This document shows positions 1-5,177 of a stretch of DNA of 5,523 nucleotides, piece after piece. The position numbers and the translations under genes were made by a program. The DNA is taken from the NCBI GenBank assembly GCA_964502465.1, contig CAZCWX010000202.1, forward strand, positions 1 through 5,523, in the 5' to 3' direction. This stretch comes from CAZCWX01 sp964502465 (lineage in GTDB: Bacteria; Desulfobacterota; Binatia; Bin18). Under the pieces are notes generated by a model, which saw nothing but the letters and a program-made list of their open reading frames with translations, was not told the DNA's origin and did not search any database. Within the stretch, counting starts at the first letter, position 1. Every line of letters starts with the position of its first letter.

Positions 1-349
1 GTTCGCCCGTGTTGGCACGCGGCTCGATGAGCAAACGCGTCACAGCCTCGAGCGTGGGCGCCGCGTGCGTGAGATCCTCAAACAACCGCAGTATGATCCT
101 ATGCCTGTCGCCGAGCAAGTTGCGGTGTTAGTCGCAGCCAATAGTGGGATCTTTGATGAACTGCCACTTGATCAGATTGCCTCAGCGGCAACCGCTATTC
201 GCCACGCCGTGTCTCACCATCTACCCGACCTCCGCGAACGGATACACGCAGGAGAAAAACTCAGCGATGACGACCTTGACGCCTTGCGCGATACCGCGAG
301 GAGAGCCGTCAGGTCACAACCCGAAGAGGAGCAAGATGGAAACGGTTGA
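1..349 (+). CDS. atpA: F1Fo ATP synthase (N-ATPase type) subunit alpha, C-terminal part
   Basis: This is the last 115 residues of the F1 alpha subunit, one of the three non-catalytic nucleotide-binding subunits of the alpha3beta3 head; the gene is cut by the window's left edge and reads in frame from base 2. The visible part is the C-terminal helical domain. It opens with FARVGTRLDEQTRHSLERG and continues with ILKQPQYDPMPVAEQ, which line up with the FA-x-L-D-x-A-T and LKQ-x-QY-x-P-(M/L)-SVA-x-Q blocks of alpha subunits. The tail is charged (EEEQDG). The stop lies 14 bases inside the gamma gene, so the two are probably translationally coupled. Gamma directly after alpha with no beta after it indicates the alternate N-type operon. 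The nucleotide-binding core is outside the window. Confidence 0.93.
   Translation, partial: FARVGTRLDEQTRHSLERGRRVREILKQPQYDPMPVAEQVAVLVAANSGIFDELPLDQIASAATAIRHAVSHHLPDLRERIHAGEKLSDDDLDALRDTARRAVRSQPEEEQDGNG
327..331 (+). promoter_or_regulatory. Ribosome binding site of the gamma gene
   Basis: AGGAG lies four bases before the ATG at 336, inside the end of the alpha coding sequence. It decides the gamma start: the open frame runs further upstream to 144, but that stretch is the alpha gene read in another frame. Confidence 0.7.
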
Positions 350-1229
350 AGCGCTACAGCGGAAAATTGCGACGACAGAGGATTTACAGTCTGTGGTAAA
401 AACGATGAAAGCGCTCGCGGCGGTGAATATCCGCCAATATGAAAAAGCGGTCGCAGCTCTCGCTGAGTATAACCGTACGATTGAAATGGGGCTGCAGGCC
501 ATGTTGCAGATGCGTCCGGGAGGACGGGTGACCGTCAGGCCCGCACCCAAAAGACATGTCGGAGCGATTGTCATCGGTTCTGACCAGGGGATGTGTGGTC
601 CGCTGAACGAGCAAATCGTCGCCCACGCGATCACGACTATGCGTGAGCTCGGGGCCGCACGAGAAAACCGCACGATCCTGGCAGCCGGCCTCCGCGTGAC
701 CACCCGCCTTGAAGACGCCGGAGAGTTTATTGAGCACAGTGTAGCGGTTCCCGGGTCTACTGACGGCATCACGCCGCTGGTCCAGGATATCCTCATCACC
801 ATAGATGAATGGCGCGCACAGCGCGGACTGGATCGCATCGTCCTCTTCTACAACCGCTTTCTCTCGGGGGCGTCCTATCGTCCCCACACGGTTCATTTGC
901 TGCCCCTCGATACCGAATGGCTCCACAGCATCGAGAAACGCGCATGGCCCTCGCGTGCCCTGCCGCTCGTCACGATGAACCACGATCAGCTCTTTTCACG
1001 TTTGATCCGGCAGTATCTGTTTGTCTCGCTGTACCGTGCCGTCGCTGAGTCGCTGGCCAGTGAGAACGCGAGTCGGCTAGCATCGATGCAAGGAGCCGAG
1101 CGCAATATTGCTGAGCGCCTGGACGAACTACAGGCGCAGTTCCACCAACAGCGCCAGATGGCTATTACCGAAGAATTGCTCGACATCGTTGCTGGCTTCG
1201 AAGCCTTAGGAGGCCGCCACCAGAGCTAA
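336..1229 (+). CDS. atpG: F1Fo ATP synthase (N-ATPase type) subunit gamma
   Basis: This is the 297-residue central-stalk rotor subunit that turns inside the alpha3beta3 head and couples ATP hydrolysis or synthesis to ion flow. The length is normal for the family. The N-terminal helix (about residues 1-55, with VEALQRKIATTEDLQ and TMKALA) and the C-terminal helix (about 215-291) form the coiled-coil shaft. The family signatures SDQGMCG (82-88; usual form SD-x-G-L-CG) and RQMAITEELLDIV (273-285; usual form RQ-x-x-IT-x-EL-x-EI) are present, as is ENASR (243-247). The central Rossmann-like part lies between. It overlaps alpha by 14 bases and has its own Shine-Dalgarno site. It is the last gene of its operon: no beta or epsilon follows, as expected for atpDCQRBEFAG order. 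Whether the enzyme moves Na+ or H+ depends on subunit c, which is not in the window. Confidence 0.93.
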   Translation: METVEALQRKIATTEDLQSVVKTMKALAAVNIRQYEKAVAALAEYNRTIEMGLQAMLQMRPGGRVTVRPAPKRHVGAIVIGSDQGMCGPLNEQIVAHAITTMRELGAARENRTILAAGLRVTTRLEDAGEFIEHSVAVPGSTDGITPLVQDILITIDEWRAQRGLDRIVLFYNRFLSGASYRPHTVHLLPLDTEWLHSIEKRAWPSRALPLVTMNHDQLFSRLIRQYLFVSLYRAVAESLASENASRLASMQGAERNIAERLDELQAQFHQQRQMAITEELLDIVAGFEALGGRHQS

Positions 1230-1355
1230 CAGGCCCCAGCTGATGATTTCTGGGAGGCGGGGGTACTGAGTAACTGCCCTTTCCCCATCATCATTCCCCT
1301 TCCCGATCAGGAACCGCTCGCGCTCTCGATAGAAGAGATGCCTTCAACTCGTCCT
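1230..1355. other. Junction region between gamma and the phosphorylase fragment
   Basis: I find no recognisable gene here. On the plus strand the gamma frame stays open after its TAA until a TGA at 1407-1409. On the minus strand, bases 1206-1343 are open in the phosphorylase fragment's frame and look protein-like (for example FYRERERFLIGKG at 1296-1334), but I do not recognise a family and there is no start. It may be the 3' end of a gene fused by deletion to the phosphorylase start. A weak CCCAG/CTGGG stem (1235-1254) lacks a T-tract, so no convincing terminator is visible for either converging operon. Confidence 0.45.
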
Positions 1356-1442
1356 TCACCATCCCCCGCTATACGTGGGCATCTCCGCCTCCAGCCCGAT
1401 TTCCATTGAGAAATAGGCGATCGTACCGTGTGTGTTATTCAT
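1356..1442 (-). pseudogene. Alpha-glucan phosphorylase, N-terminal fragment (broken)
   Basis: Starting from an ATG at 1442, the minus strand encodes 28 residues. They contain TIAYFSMEIGLEAEMPTYSGG at residues 7-27, interrupted here as TIAYFSMEIGL then EAEMPTYSGG. This is the conserved N-terminal block of GlgP/MalP-type alpha-glucan phosphorylases, which continue YSGGLGVLAGD. Those enzymes release glucose-1-phosphate from glycogen or maltodextrin and are many hundreds of residues long. Here YSGG is followed by a tryptophan and TGA, and no frame continues with LGVLAGD, so a simple frameshift does not explain the break. The ATG overlaps the methyltransferase stop by eight bases (ATGAATAA), typical of a coupled downstream operon gene. 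It is either a deletion or rearrangement scar, or an assembly mis-join. The identity rests on motif recall, not on a search. Confidence 0.68.
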
Positions 1443-2142
1443 GGGTATGTTTTTCTTCGTTAGGCTCGTTCATTCGCGGAAGCGCTGCCAGTACTACTGC
1501 CATACCAATGACATCCCCGAGCGGGATCCGCGCTTGGACCTGCCACAGTCCAGCAGGGAAGAGGGTGCTTGCCCAGGAGATTGCCTGCAGGCGTGTTTCT
1601 GCGGTTCTCCTCACCAGCATCCTCAGCGAGACAAGCGAATAATCTCGTGCCTGGCCCAGCAACGGTTGACGCGACTGCGAGCCAACCCGCCGCGAGAGTC
1701 CCCCAAGACTCCAGCGATTCAAGACGAGCAACACAACGCCTTGGCGTGCAGCTCGCACTGCTTCCACGAGGGCAACCTCAGGTTCTTCGAGAAACTCGAT
1801 AGTGGTCACGAACACCACTACGTCCACCGCTCCCGTTCGCACCGGAAGCTGGTGAGCATCACTAAGGATCACCGGAAGTTCTGGCGCTTGCTTGTGTAGC
1901 TCGGCCAGCATTGTTGGCGACCGATCGAGCCCTACGACTTTTAGTCCTTTCCTGGCGAGCCATTCGGTAAAATGCCCAGTCCCACAGCCGACTTCGAGCA
2001 CACTCTGCGCCGTAGGGAACGACGCCAACAGCCGGTCCAGGAGAGCCCGCTCGGCCTGATCCGCACGCTGACCGCGCGGCGTCGTATACCATGCCTCGTA
2101 CCTGCTCGCCGCCCGCTCAAAAATCTCCCATGACACTGGCAT
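1435..2142 (-). CDS. Class I SAM-dependent methyltransferase
   Basis: This is a 235-residue cytoplasmic methyltransferase of the Methyltransf_11/25 type; the substrate is not known. The SAM-binding motif I is VLEVGCGTGHF (48-58). It is followed by VVGLDRS (69-75), whose Asp73 is the acidic residue expected to hold the ribose, then SDAHQLP (94-100) and the beta4 region around DVVVFVTTIEFLEEP (107-121). The N-terminal FERAASRYEAWY is the usual leader helix. The C-terminal half is rich in Arg and small residues and is not diagnostic. The start is set by GAGG five to six bases upstream of the ATG. The previous gene stops seven bases before it, so the two are probably coupled. Its stop overlaps the start of the broken phosphorylase gene. 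It could act on a small molecule or a quinone-like substrate, but nothing in the sequence decides. Confidence 0.88.
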   Translation of the reverse strand: MPVSWEIFERAASRYEAWYTTPRGQRADQAERALLDRLLASFPTAQSVLEVGCGTGHFTEWLARKGLKVVGLDRSPTMLAELHKQAPELPVILSDAHQLPVRTGAVDVVVFVTTIEFLEEPEVALVEAVRAARQGVVLLVLNRWSLGGLSRRVGSQSRQPLLGQARDYSLVSLRMLVRRTAETRLQAISWASTLFPAGLWQVQARIPLGDVIGMAVVLAALPRMNEPNEEKHTHE

Positions 2143-2149
2143 TCTGACC

Positions 2150-2392
2150 TCAGATTGGACAGGCGTTTGACACGGTCACAGTCATCACGACGTGACCCGT
2201 GGCTGCGGCGTGGACAAACGCCTCCTGGAGCGCAGCAAATACTACTGCTACGTCTCCCGTCACCACTGTACTCATCGAACCAACCTGTGGCTGTAGGTTA
2301 CGGACTGCCAACGCCTTCTGCACAGCCTCAATCGCGGGACTCAAATGTTCCTGCCGCAAAGGGTAGATGCTTATCTGTACGCTGATCACCAT
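2150..2392 (-). CDS. Thiamine-binding / MTH1187-YkoF family small protein
   Basis: This 80-residue protein has one ferredoxin-like fold of the Thiamine_BP (PF01910; MTH1187/YkoF) family. Family features seen are the first strand VSVQISIYPL (3-12), a helix about 17-31, the turn and strand QPQVGSMSTVVTGD (34-47; usual form x-V-x-x-(M/L)-x-T-x-(I/V)-x-G), a second helix about 50-65, and a last strand HVVMTVTVS (67-75). Characterised members bind thiamine or its pyrimidine part, or form oligomers of uncertain role. In this operon a purely structural or ligand-sensing role is equally possible. The start is firm because of a near-perfect Shine-Dalgarno site. It follows the thiol-relay gene by 30 bases and precedes the methyltransferase by seven. 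A cysteine (Cys78) lies near the C-terminus. Confidence 0.82.
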   Translation of the reverse strand: MVISVQISIYPLRQEHLSPAIEAVQKALAVRNLQPQVGSMSTVVTGDVAVVFAALQEAFVHAAATGHVVMTVTVSNACPI

Positions 2393-2400
2393 ATTCTGTT

Positions 2401-2408
2401 CACCTCCT
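2401..2408 (-). promoter_or_regulatory. Strong ribosome binding site of the thiamine-binding-family gene
   Basis: AGGAGGTG on the minus strand lies eight bases before the ATG at 2392. It is almost fully complementary to the 16S rRNA tail and is the strongest such site in the cluster. It suggests this small protein is made in larger amounts than its neighbours. Confidence 0.8.
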
Positions 2409-2422
2409 ACGTGATTTGCTTC

Positions 2423-3562
2423 TCATCCTGCGAGCCAGTCTGGTCTGGTAACGAGAACGACGCCTAATCCGAGCATCACCACACCGCTGAGCAGCTTGAG
2501 CCAGCGGCCCTCCTTTTCCTGGAGCTTGCGCCGGCCCAGCGTTACCACCGCGATCAGCAACATGAGGCTGTCATCCAGCATGTAGGCCACGTTGTAGAGT
2601 GCCAAATATCCATAGTCCGCCCACCACGGTAACTGCTGCAGCGTCAGAATCTGCGTATACACCGCTGGGAGACCTGCCGTGCAGAGCAATTCAATCGTGT
2701 TGACGAGCACCGCCAACACGATAACCCCCATGAGTGCGCCGGTGAGGTTCTCAGCCTGGAGAATGCGCCGCACGCGTGCGTAGATCGCCGGTTTCGCTGC
2801 CTCGGGAATAGACAGTGACACACCACGGCCAAAGGAAAAGAAGTCTTTGACATTGATACCACCGATGAGCACGGCGATGCCCCCGAGTGCGAGCTGCACC
2901 GTCCGCGAGAGACCTATCAGGAGAAAGATATTGAGCCAGGCCGCCATGAAGGCAAAATACACTAGCCCGCTGACAACCACGAACGTGCCGCCGATAATAA
3001 ACATCTTCTTGCGGTCCTGCAGATTGACCAGGAGAGACAATAAAAACAGCAACACCCACATGGCACAGGGGTTAAAACCATCGAGCAGGCCGACAACGAA
3101 GGTAAAAACGGGTAAGCCGAGCGTGCGAACACTCAAGGTCCCAAGAACAGTGTCTATCGTCTCGCGCTCCTGGGGCGAAACCAGAGGGCTATCAAGTAAA
3201 GCTTTGATTTGACGGCCTGTCGTTTCCGCGTTGCGATAACCGATGATGAGTGCTCCACCGACAAAGAAGGCAGGGACACCTGGCGCTTGCACATTGTGTT
3301 GCGCCGCCAAGTCTTCCAAACGCGCCAGGGCAGCAGGGTCTGCCTCCACGTTATAGATGCGGACGCGCAGTTCTGGCCGCTCCTGCTGCACCGTGTCTAA
3401 GAAAGGGGCGGCGGCTTCGCAGTGTGGACACCCTGGGCGCGTAAATACCTCGAGGTCAACGGTTGCCTGCGCTGCGCTATCGGCCTGTCCAATGGCAGCG
3501 CAGGCAAGGTGCAGCAACCACACAGTCAACAGGAATCGCGCACTGATAAGCGTGCCATGCAT
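2423..3562 (-). CDS. Thioredoxin-domain / CcdA-DsbD-type membrane thiol-disulfide relay protein
   Basis: With the start at 3562 the protein has 379 residues: a signal sequence (about 1-27), a periplasmic thioredoxin/glutaredoxin-like domain (about 34-125) with active site GCPHC (44-48) and cis-proline region GVPAFF (95-100), then a polytopic membrane domain (about 148-375, about six segments). The membrane domain has DGFNPCAMW (Cys166) and ELLCTAGLP (Cys294). These match the two buried cysteines of CcdA/DsbD-beta, which carry electrons from cytoplasmic thioredoxin across the membrane. The likely role is to reduce periplasmic disulfides or apocytochrome, which fits the cytochrome c gene in the same operon. 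The domain order (thioredoxin first, carrier second) is the reverse of the C-terminal gamma domain of DsbD. The frame is open to a TTG at 3607 overlapping the ZIP stop. I prefer the ATG at 3562 because the extension is polar and precedes the signal sequence. The exact start is uncertain. Confidence 0.85.
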   Translation of the reverse strand: MHGTLISARFLLTVWLLHLACAAIGQADSAAQATVDLEVFTRPGCPHCEAAAPFLDTVQQERPELRVRIYNVEADPAALARLEDLAAQHNVQAPGVPAFFVGGALIIGYRNAETTGRQIKALLDSPLVSPQERETIDTVLGTLSVRTLGLPVFTFVVGLLDGFNPCAMWVLLFLLSLLVNLQDRKKMFIIGGTFVVVSGLVYFAFMAAWLNIFLLIGLSRTVQLALGGIAVLIGGINVKDFFSFGRGVSLSIPEAAKPAIYARVRRILQAENLTGALMGVIVLAVLVNTIELLCTAGLPAVYTQILTLQQLPWWADYGYLALYNVAYMLDDSLMLLIAVVTLGRRKLQEKEGRWLKLLSGVVMLGLGVVLVTRPDWLAG

Positions 3563-3588
3563 GATCTCACCGCCAGTGACTGTTTCAT
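3526..3588 (-). other. 20-codon ORF with a strong Shine-Dalgarno site, out of frame with the thiol-relay gene
   Basis: An ATG at 3588 is preceded by AGGGGGAG (3597-3604) with eight bases between. It encodes MKQSLAVRSC and ten more residues, ending at TGA 3526-3528. It overlaps the start of the thiol-relay gene in a different frame. This is the best-placed initiation site between the ZIP stop and the relay gene. It may be a short coupling or leader ORF that delivers ribosomes to the ATG at 3562, or a sign of a one-base indel in the sequence at the true N-terminus. Confidence 0.35.
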
Positions 3589-3603
3589 AGCTACTGCTCC
3601 CCC

Positions 3604-4344
3604 TCAAGGTTCAATCGCGAGTTTCACCAGGAGAAGCAGGGCAATGCCGCCGGTAAATGAAAGAAAATGGATAATATTGGTCGTCAGTTCCCGATGCTTG
3701 TTCACTTCCGGGACAAGATCAGATGCTGCGATATACAGGAAGTTCCCTGCGGCAAAGGGCACGAGAAAATCAACATCGATCTGGAATGATGCGACGTAGG
3801 CAACAAGACCGCCAAGGAGAAACGTCAAGGCAGAAAGCACATTGAGGAGCAGCGCCTTCCCTTTACTCCATCCTCCGTGCACCAACACTCCGAAATCCCC
3901 AAGCTCTTGCGGCACCTCATGCGCTGCTGCCGCGACCCATGTGGAGATCCCCAACCGGATATCGATAAGAAAAGTCCCAGCGACAGCGAGGCCTCCCAGA
4001 AAGTTGTGCAGTCCATCTCCAATTAAGATGAGATAGGTCAGAGGTTGTTTACACGCAGACGACGCCCTGTGGCAGTGGTGCCAATGAAGAAACTGCTCCA
4101 AAACAAAGAACACAGTAAAACCGCCTAGAACCCAGATAGAAACGGCAAGGTCGGTCTTTTTTTCTAGGGCCGTAGGGATCATGTGCAGGAAAGCACCCCC
4201 AAGTAACGAGCCAGCCGCAAAGGCGACGAGCGGCGAGAGAATGCGTTGAAGGGTGCGCTCTGTGAGGAGCAACGTGAGGCTTCCCACGAGCGCGATAACG
4301 CTCATCAAGATGCCACTGGCGAGAATCCATACCAGAACCGGCAT
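3604..4344 (-). CDS. ZIP-family divalent metal transporter
   Basis: This is a 246-residue inner-membrane transporter of normal length for bacterial ZIPs, with about eight hydrophobic segments. ZIP proteins move Zn2+ (also Fe2+, Mn2+ or Cd2+) into the cytoplasm. The metal-site helices are clear: GDGLHNFLGG (109-118) for TM4 and HEVPQELGDFGVL (142-154) for TM5, the latter matching the LIV-1-like HE-x-P-x-E-x-GDF motif. A short His-rich stretch, HWHHCH (87-92), sits in the loop before TM4, and SDLVPE (208-213) follows later. Compared with HNF-x-DG, the acidic residue at 117 is Gly, and the second His of HE-x-PHE is Gln146. The Gln is common in bacterial members; the Gly is less so. AGAGGG (4353-4358), eight bases before the ATG, fixes the start. 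It sits 81 bases after the cytochrome gene. Metal preference cannot be read from sequence. Confidence 0.92.
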   Translation of the reverse strand: MPVLVWILASGILMSVIALVGSLTLLLTERTLQRILSPLVAFAAGSLLGGAFLHMIPTALEKKTDLAVSIWVLGGFTVFFVLEQFLHWHHCHRASSACKQPLTYLILIGDGLHNFLGGLAVAGTFLIDIRLGISTWVAAAAHEVPQELGDFGVLVHGGWSKGKALLLNVLSALTFLLGGLVAYVASFQIDVDFLVPFAAGNFLYIAASDLVPEVNKHRELTTNIIHFLSFTGGIALLLLVKLAIEP

Positions 4345-4425
4345 CAGCTTCGCCCTCTAGCGCCTCTCATCTGGCGTTCTGTTCAGATCGGGGCGAAAGG
4401 GCTGGGAAGAGCGAGTCACTGTCCT
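4345..4425 (-). other. Spacer between cytochrome c and ZIP genes
   Basis: This 81-base stretch carries the ZIP ribosome binding site (AGAGGG, 4353-4358) and no recognisable gene. I see no T-tract hairpin and no good promoter, so read-through from the cytochrome gene into the ZIP gene is likely but not proven. Confidence 0.4.
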
Positions 4426-4857
4426 TTACTTTGTACCATCTTCTGGCCCCTGCTTGAGAAATGCGACGAGATCAATCAATTCTTGCACGATTAAGAAATG
4501 ATTGTAATTGCCCATTCCCGCCTTGCCTGCTTTCAGGACGTATCCCGGTGCCGCCACCACCGTATGCGCCTTGATGATGGATTCAGCGAGATATTCTTTC
4601 GGCAGCGTGCTGTAATTGCTTAAATCAGGGCCGATTCCCCCGGCACCCGTTGGGGGCTTCTCCTTCAGTCCCTTCATGGCATGGCACGAGTAGCACTCCA
4701 TCCGCATAAACACCGTCTGCCCGTCTTGAGCGTTGCCATCAGGGAAGGTGAACGTCCACCCTGCAGGAACCTTTGGCGTTGCCTGTCCCGCGGCACTTCC
4801 TACCACAGACACCATCACGCTACACATCAGAATTGGCACCATCCACTGTGTCTTCAT
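4426..4857 (-). CDS. Periplasmic class I c-type cytochrome (monohaem)
   Basis: This is a 143-residue exported electron carrier. Residues 1-26 form a signal peptide (MKTQW, a hydrophobic core, then AAGQA before the likely cleavage site). The haem attachment motif is CYSCH (55-59), with His59 as proximal ligand. GIGPDLSNY (74-82) follows, and Met115 in KAGMGNYN is the probable distal ligand. The C-terminal helix is VQELIDLVAFLKQG (124-137), typical of class I folds. Only one CxxCH is present. The start is set by AAGGAG (4865-4870), seven bases before the ATG. It is the first gene of the minus-strand operon, behind the promoter at 4923-4951. The redox partner is unknown. The thiol-relay gene in the same operon could help keep the CxxC reduced for haem ligation; that link is inference. 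Confidence 0.93.
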   Translation of the reverse strand: MKTQWMVPILMCSVMVSVVGSAAGQATPKVPAGWTFTFPDGNAQDGQTVFMRMECYSCHAMKGLKEKPPTGAGGIGPDLSNYSTLPKEYLAESIIKAHTVVAAPGYVLKAGKAGMGNYNHFLIVQELIDLVAFLKQGPEDGTK

Positions 4858-4864
4858 CGCCTTT

Positions 4865-4870
4865 CTCCTT
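4865..4870 (-). promoter_or_regulatory. Ribosome binding site of the cytochrome c gene
   Basis: AAGGAG on the minus strand lies seven bases before the ATG at 4857. This is ideal placement and it fixes the start. Confidence 0.75.
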
Positions 4871-4916
4871 TCCGCGTGAACTTCGTGAGGCTGCTATTGA
4901 CCATCATTGGAGAGCA

Positions 4917-4958
4917 GCAAAGTTTATACCAGCAGGGGCAGACAGTCATAAGCTTTGC
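4917..4958. repeat. Imperfect inverted repeat over the cytochrome promoter (candidate operator)
   Basis: GCAAAGTTTAT (4917-4927) and ATAAGCTTTGC (4948-4958) are reverse complements at 10 of 11 positions, separated by 20 bases. The centres are 31 bases apart, about three helical turns, so a dimeric or cooperative regulator could bind both halves on one face. The arms hold the -10 and -35 boxes, which would suit repression. No regulator gene is in the window. Confidence 0.45.
4923..4951 (-). promoter_or_regulatory. Sigma-70-like promoter (extended -10) for the cytochrome/ZIP operon
   Basis: On the minus strand, TGGTATAAA (4923-4931) fits an extended -10 box (TGnTATAAT). Seventeen bases upstream, TTATGA (4946-4951) is a weak -35. 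Transcription would start near 4916, leaving a leader of about 58 bases before the ATG at 4857. Both boxes lie inside the arms of the inverted repeat at 4917-4958. Confidence 0.42.
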
Positions 4959-5166
4959 AGTTTCTCCCTTTCGGGGGAGTTACTGAGACGAATCCGAGAG
5001 TTGGAGCGGCTGCGGTTCTCAGCTCTGGGAATTTTTCCGTCCCTTTTTCTTAGTATTGGAAAGACCCATGCTGCTGCACAGCGCACACGCTTGATGATTC
5101 ACAGACAACCAGGGTGCACTGTTCTGGCATCGTTTTTGAGAGCAGAAGACAGTATTGAACACACAC
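4959..5166. other. Divergent intergenic region, right part
   Basis: I see no gene in these 208 bases. There is a short hairpin, CTCCC/GGGAG (4964-4979), with no T-tract. A near sigma-54 motif, TGGCATCGTTTTTGAG (5125-5140), lies 38 bases before the His-rich gene but lacks the invariant -12 GC. The frame of the His-rich gene is open throughout, but a strong internal Shine-Dalgarno site argues that the gene starts at 5178. The promoter of the His-rich gene must lie here; I cannot place it with confidence. Confidence 0.4.
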
Positions 5167-5172
5167 GGAGGG
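5167..5172 (+). promoter_or_regulatory. Ribosome binding site of the His-rich protein gene
   Basis: GGAGGG lies five bases before the ATG at 5178. It decides the start within a much longer open frame and supports the small ORF as a real gene. Confidence 0.7.
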
Positions 5173-5177
5173 ACATT

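Noticed and set aside
144..335. Extension of the gamma frame upstream to an ATG at 144
   Set aside because: It overlaps the alpha C-terminus in another frame. The ATG at 336 has a Shine-Dalgarno site, and METVEALQRKI aligns with known gamma N-termini.
314..983. Long minus-strand frames (314-838 and 384-983) opposite the gamma gene
   Set aside because: They are antisense shadows of a clear atpG and show no recognisable motif.
1235..1254. CCCAG/CTGGG hairpin as terminator of the ATPase operon
   Set aside because: It has only five pairs, a ten-base loop and no T-tract.
1230..1409. Readthrough of the gamma TAA into 59 further open codons
   Set aside because: Known gamma proteins end near this stop, the extra sequence is Pro-rich with no motif, and it lies on the antisense of the phosphorylase fragment.
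1432..1899. Plus-strand frame opposite the methyltransferase
   Set aside because: The minus strand carries full SAM-binding motifs and a ribosome binding site; the plus frame has neither.
3563..3607. TTG start at 3607 for the thiol-relay gene, overlapping the ZIP stop (TTGA)
   Set aside because: There is no Shine-Dalgarno site before it and it adds a polar extension before the signal sequence. Coupled start there is not excluded.
4964..4979. CTCCC/GGGAG hairpin as terminator in the divergent region
   Set aside because: No gene ends there, and there is no T-tract on either strand.
5125..5140. Sigma-54 promoter TGGCATCGTTTTTGAG before the His-rich gene
   Set aside because: The spacing and the -24 half are good, but the essential -12 GC is GA. 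Too weak to call.
4773..5177. Upstream extension of the His-rich gene to an ATG at 4773
   Set aside because: It would overlap the cytochrome gene and its promoter. GGAGGG directly before 5178 fits a start there.
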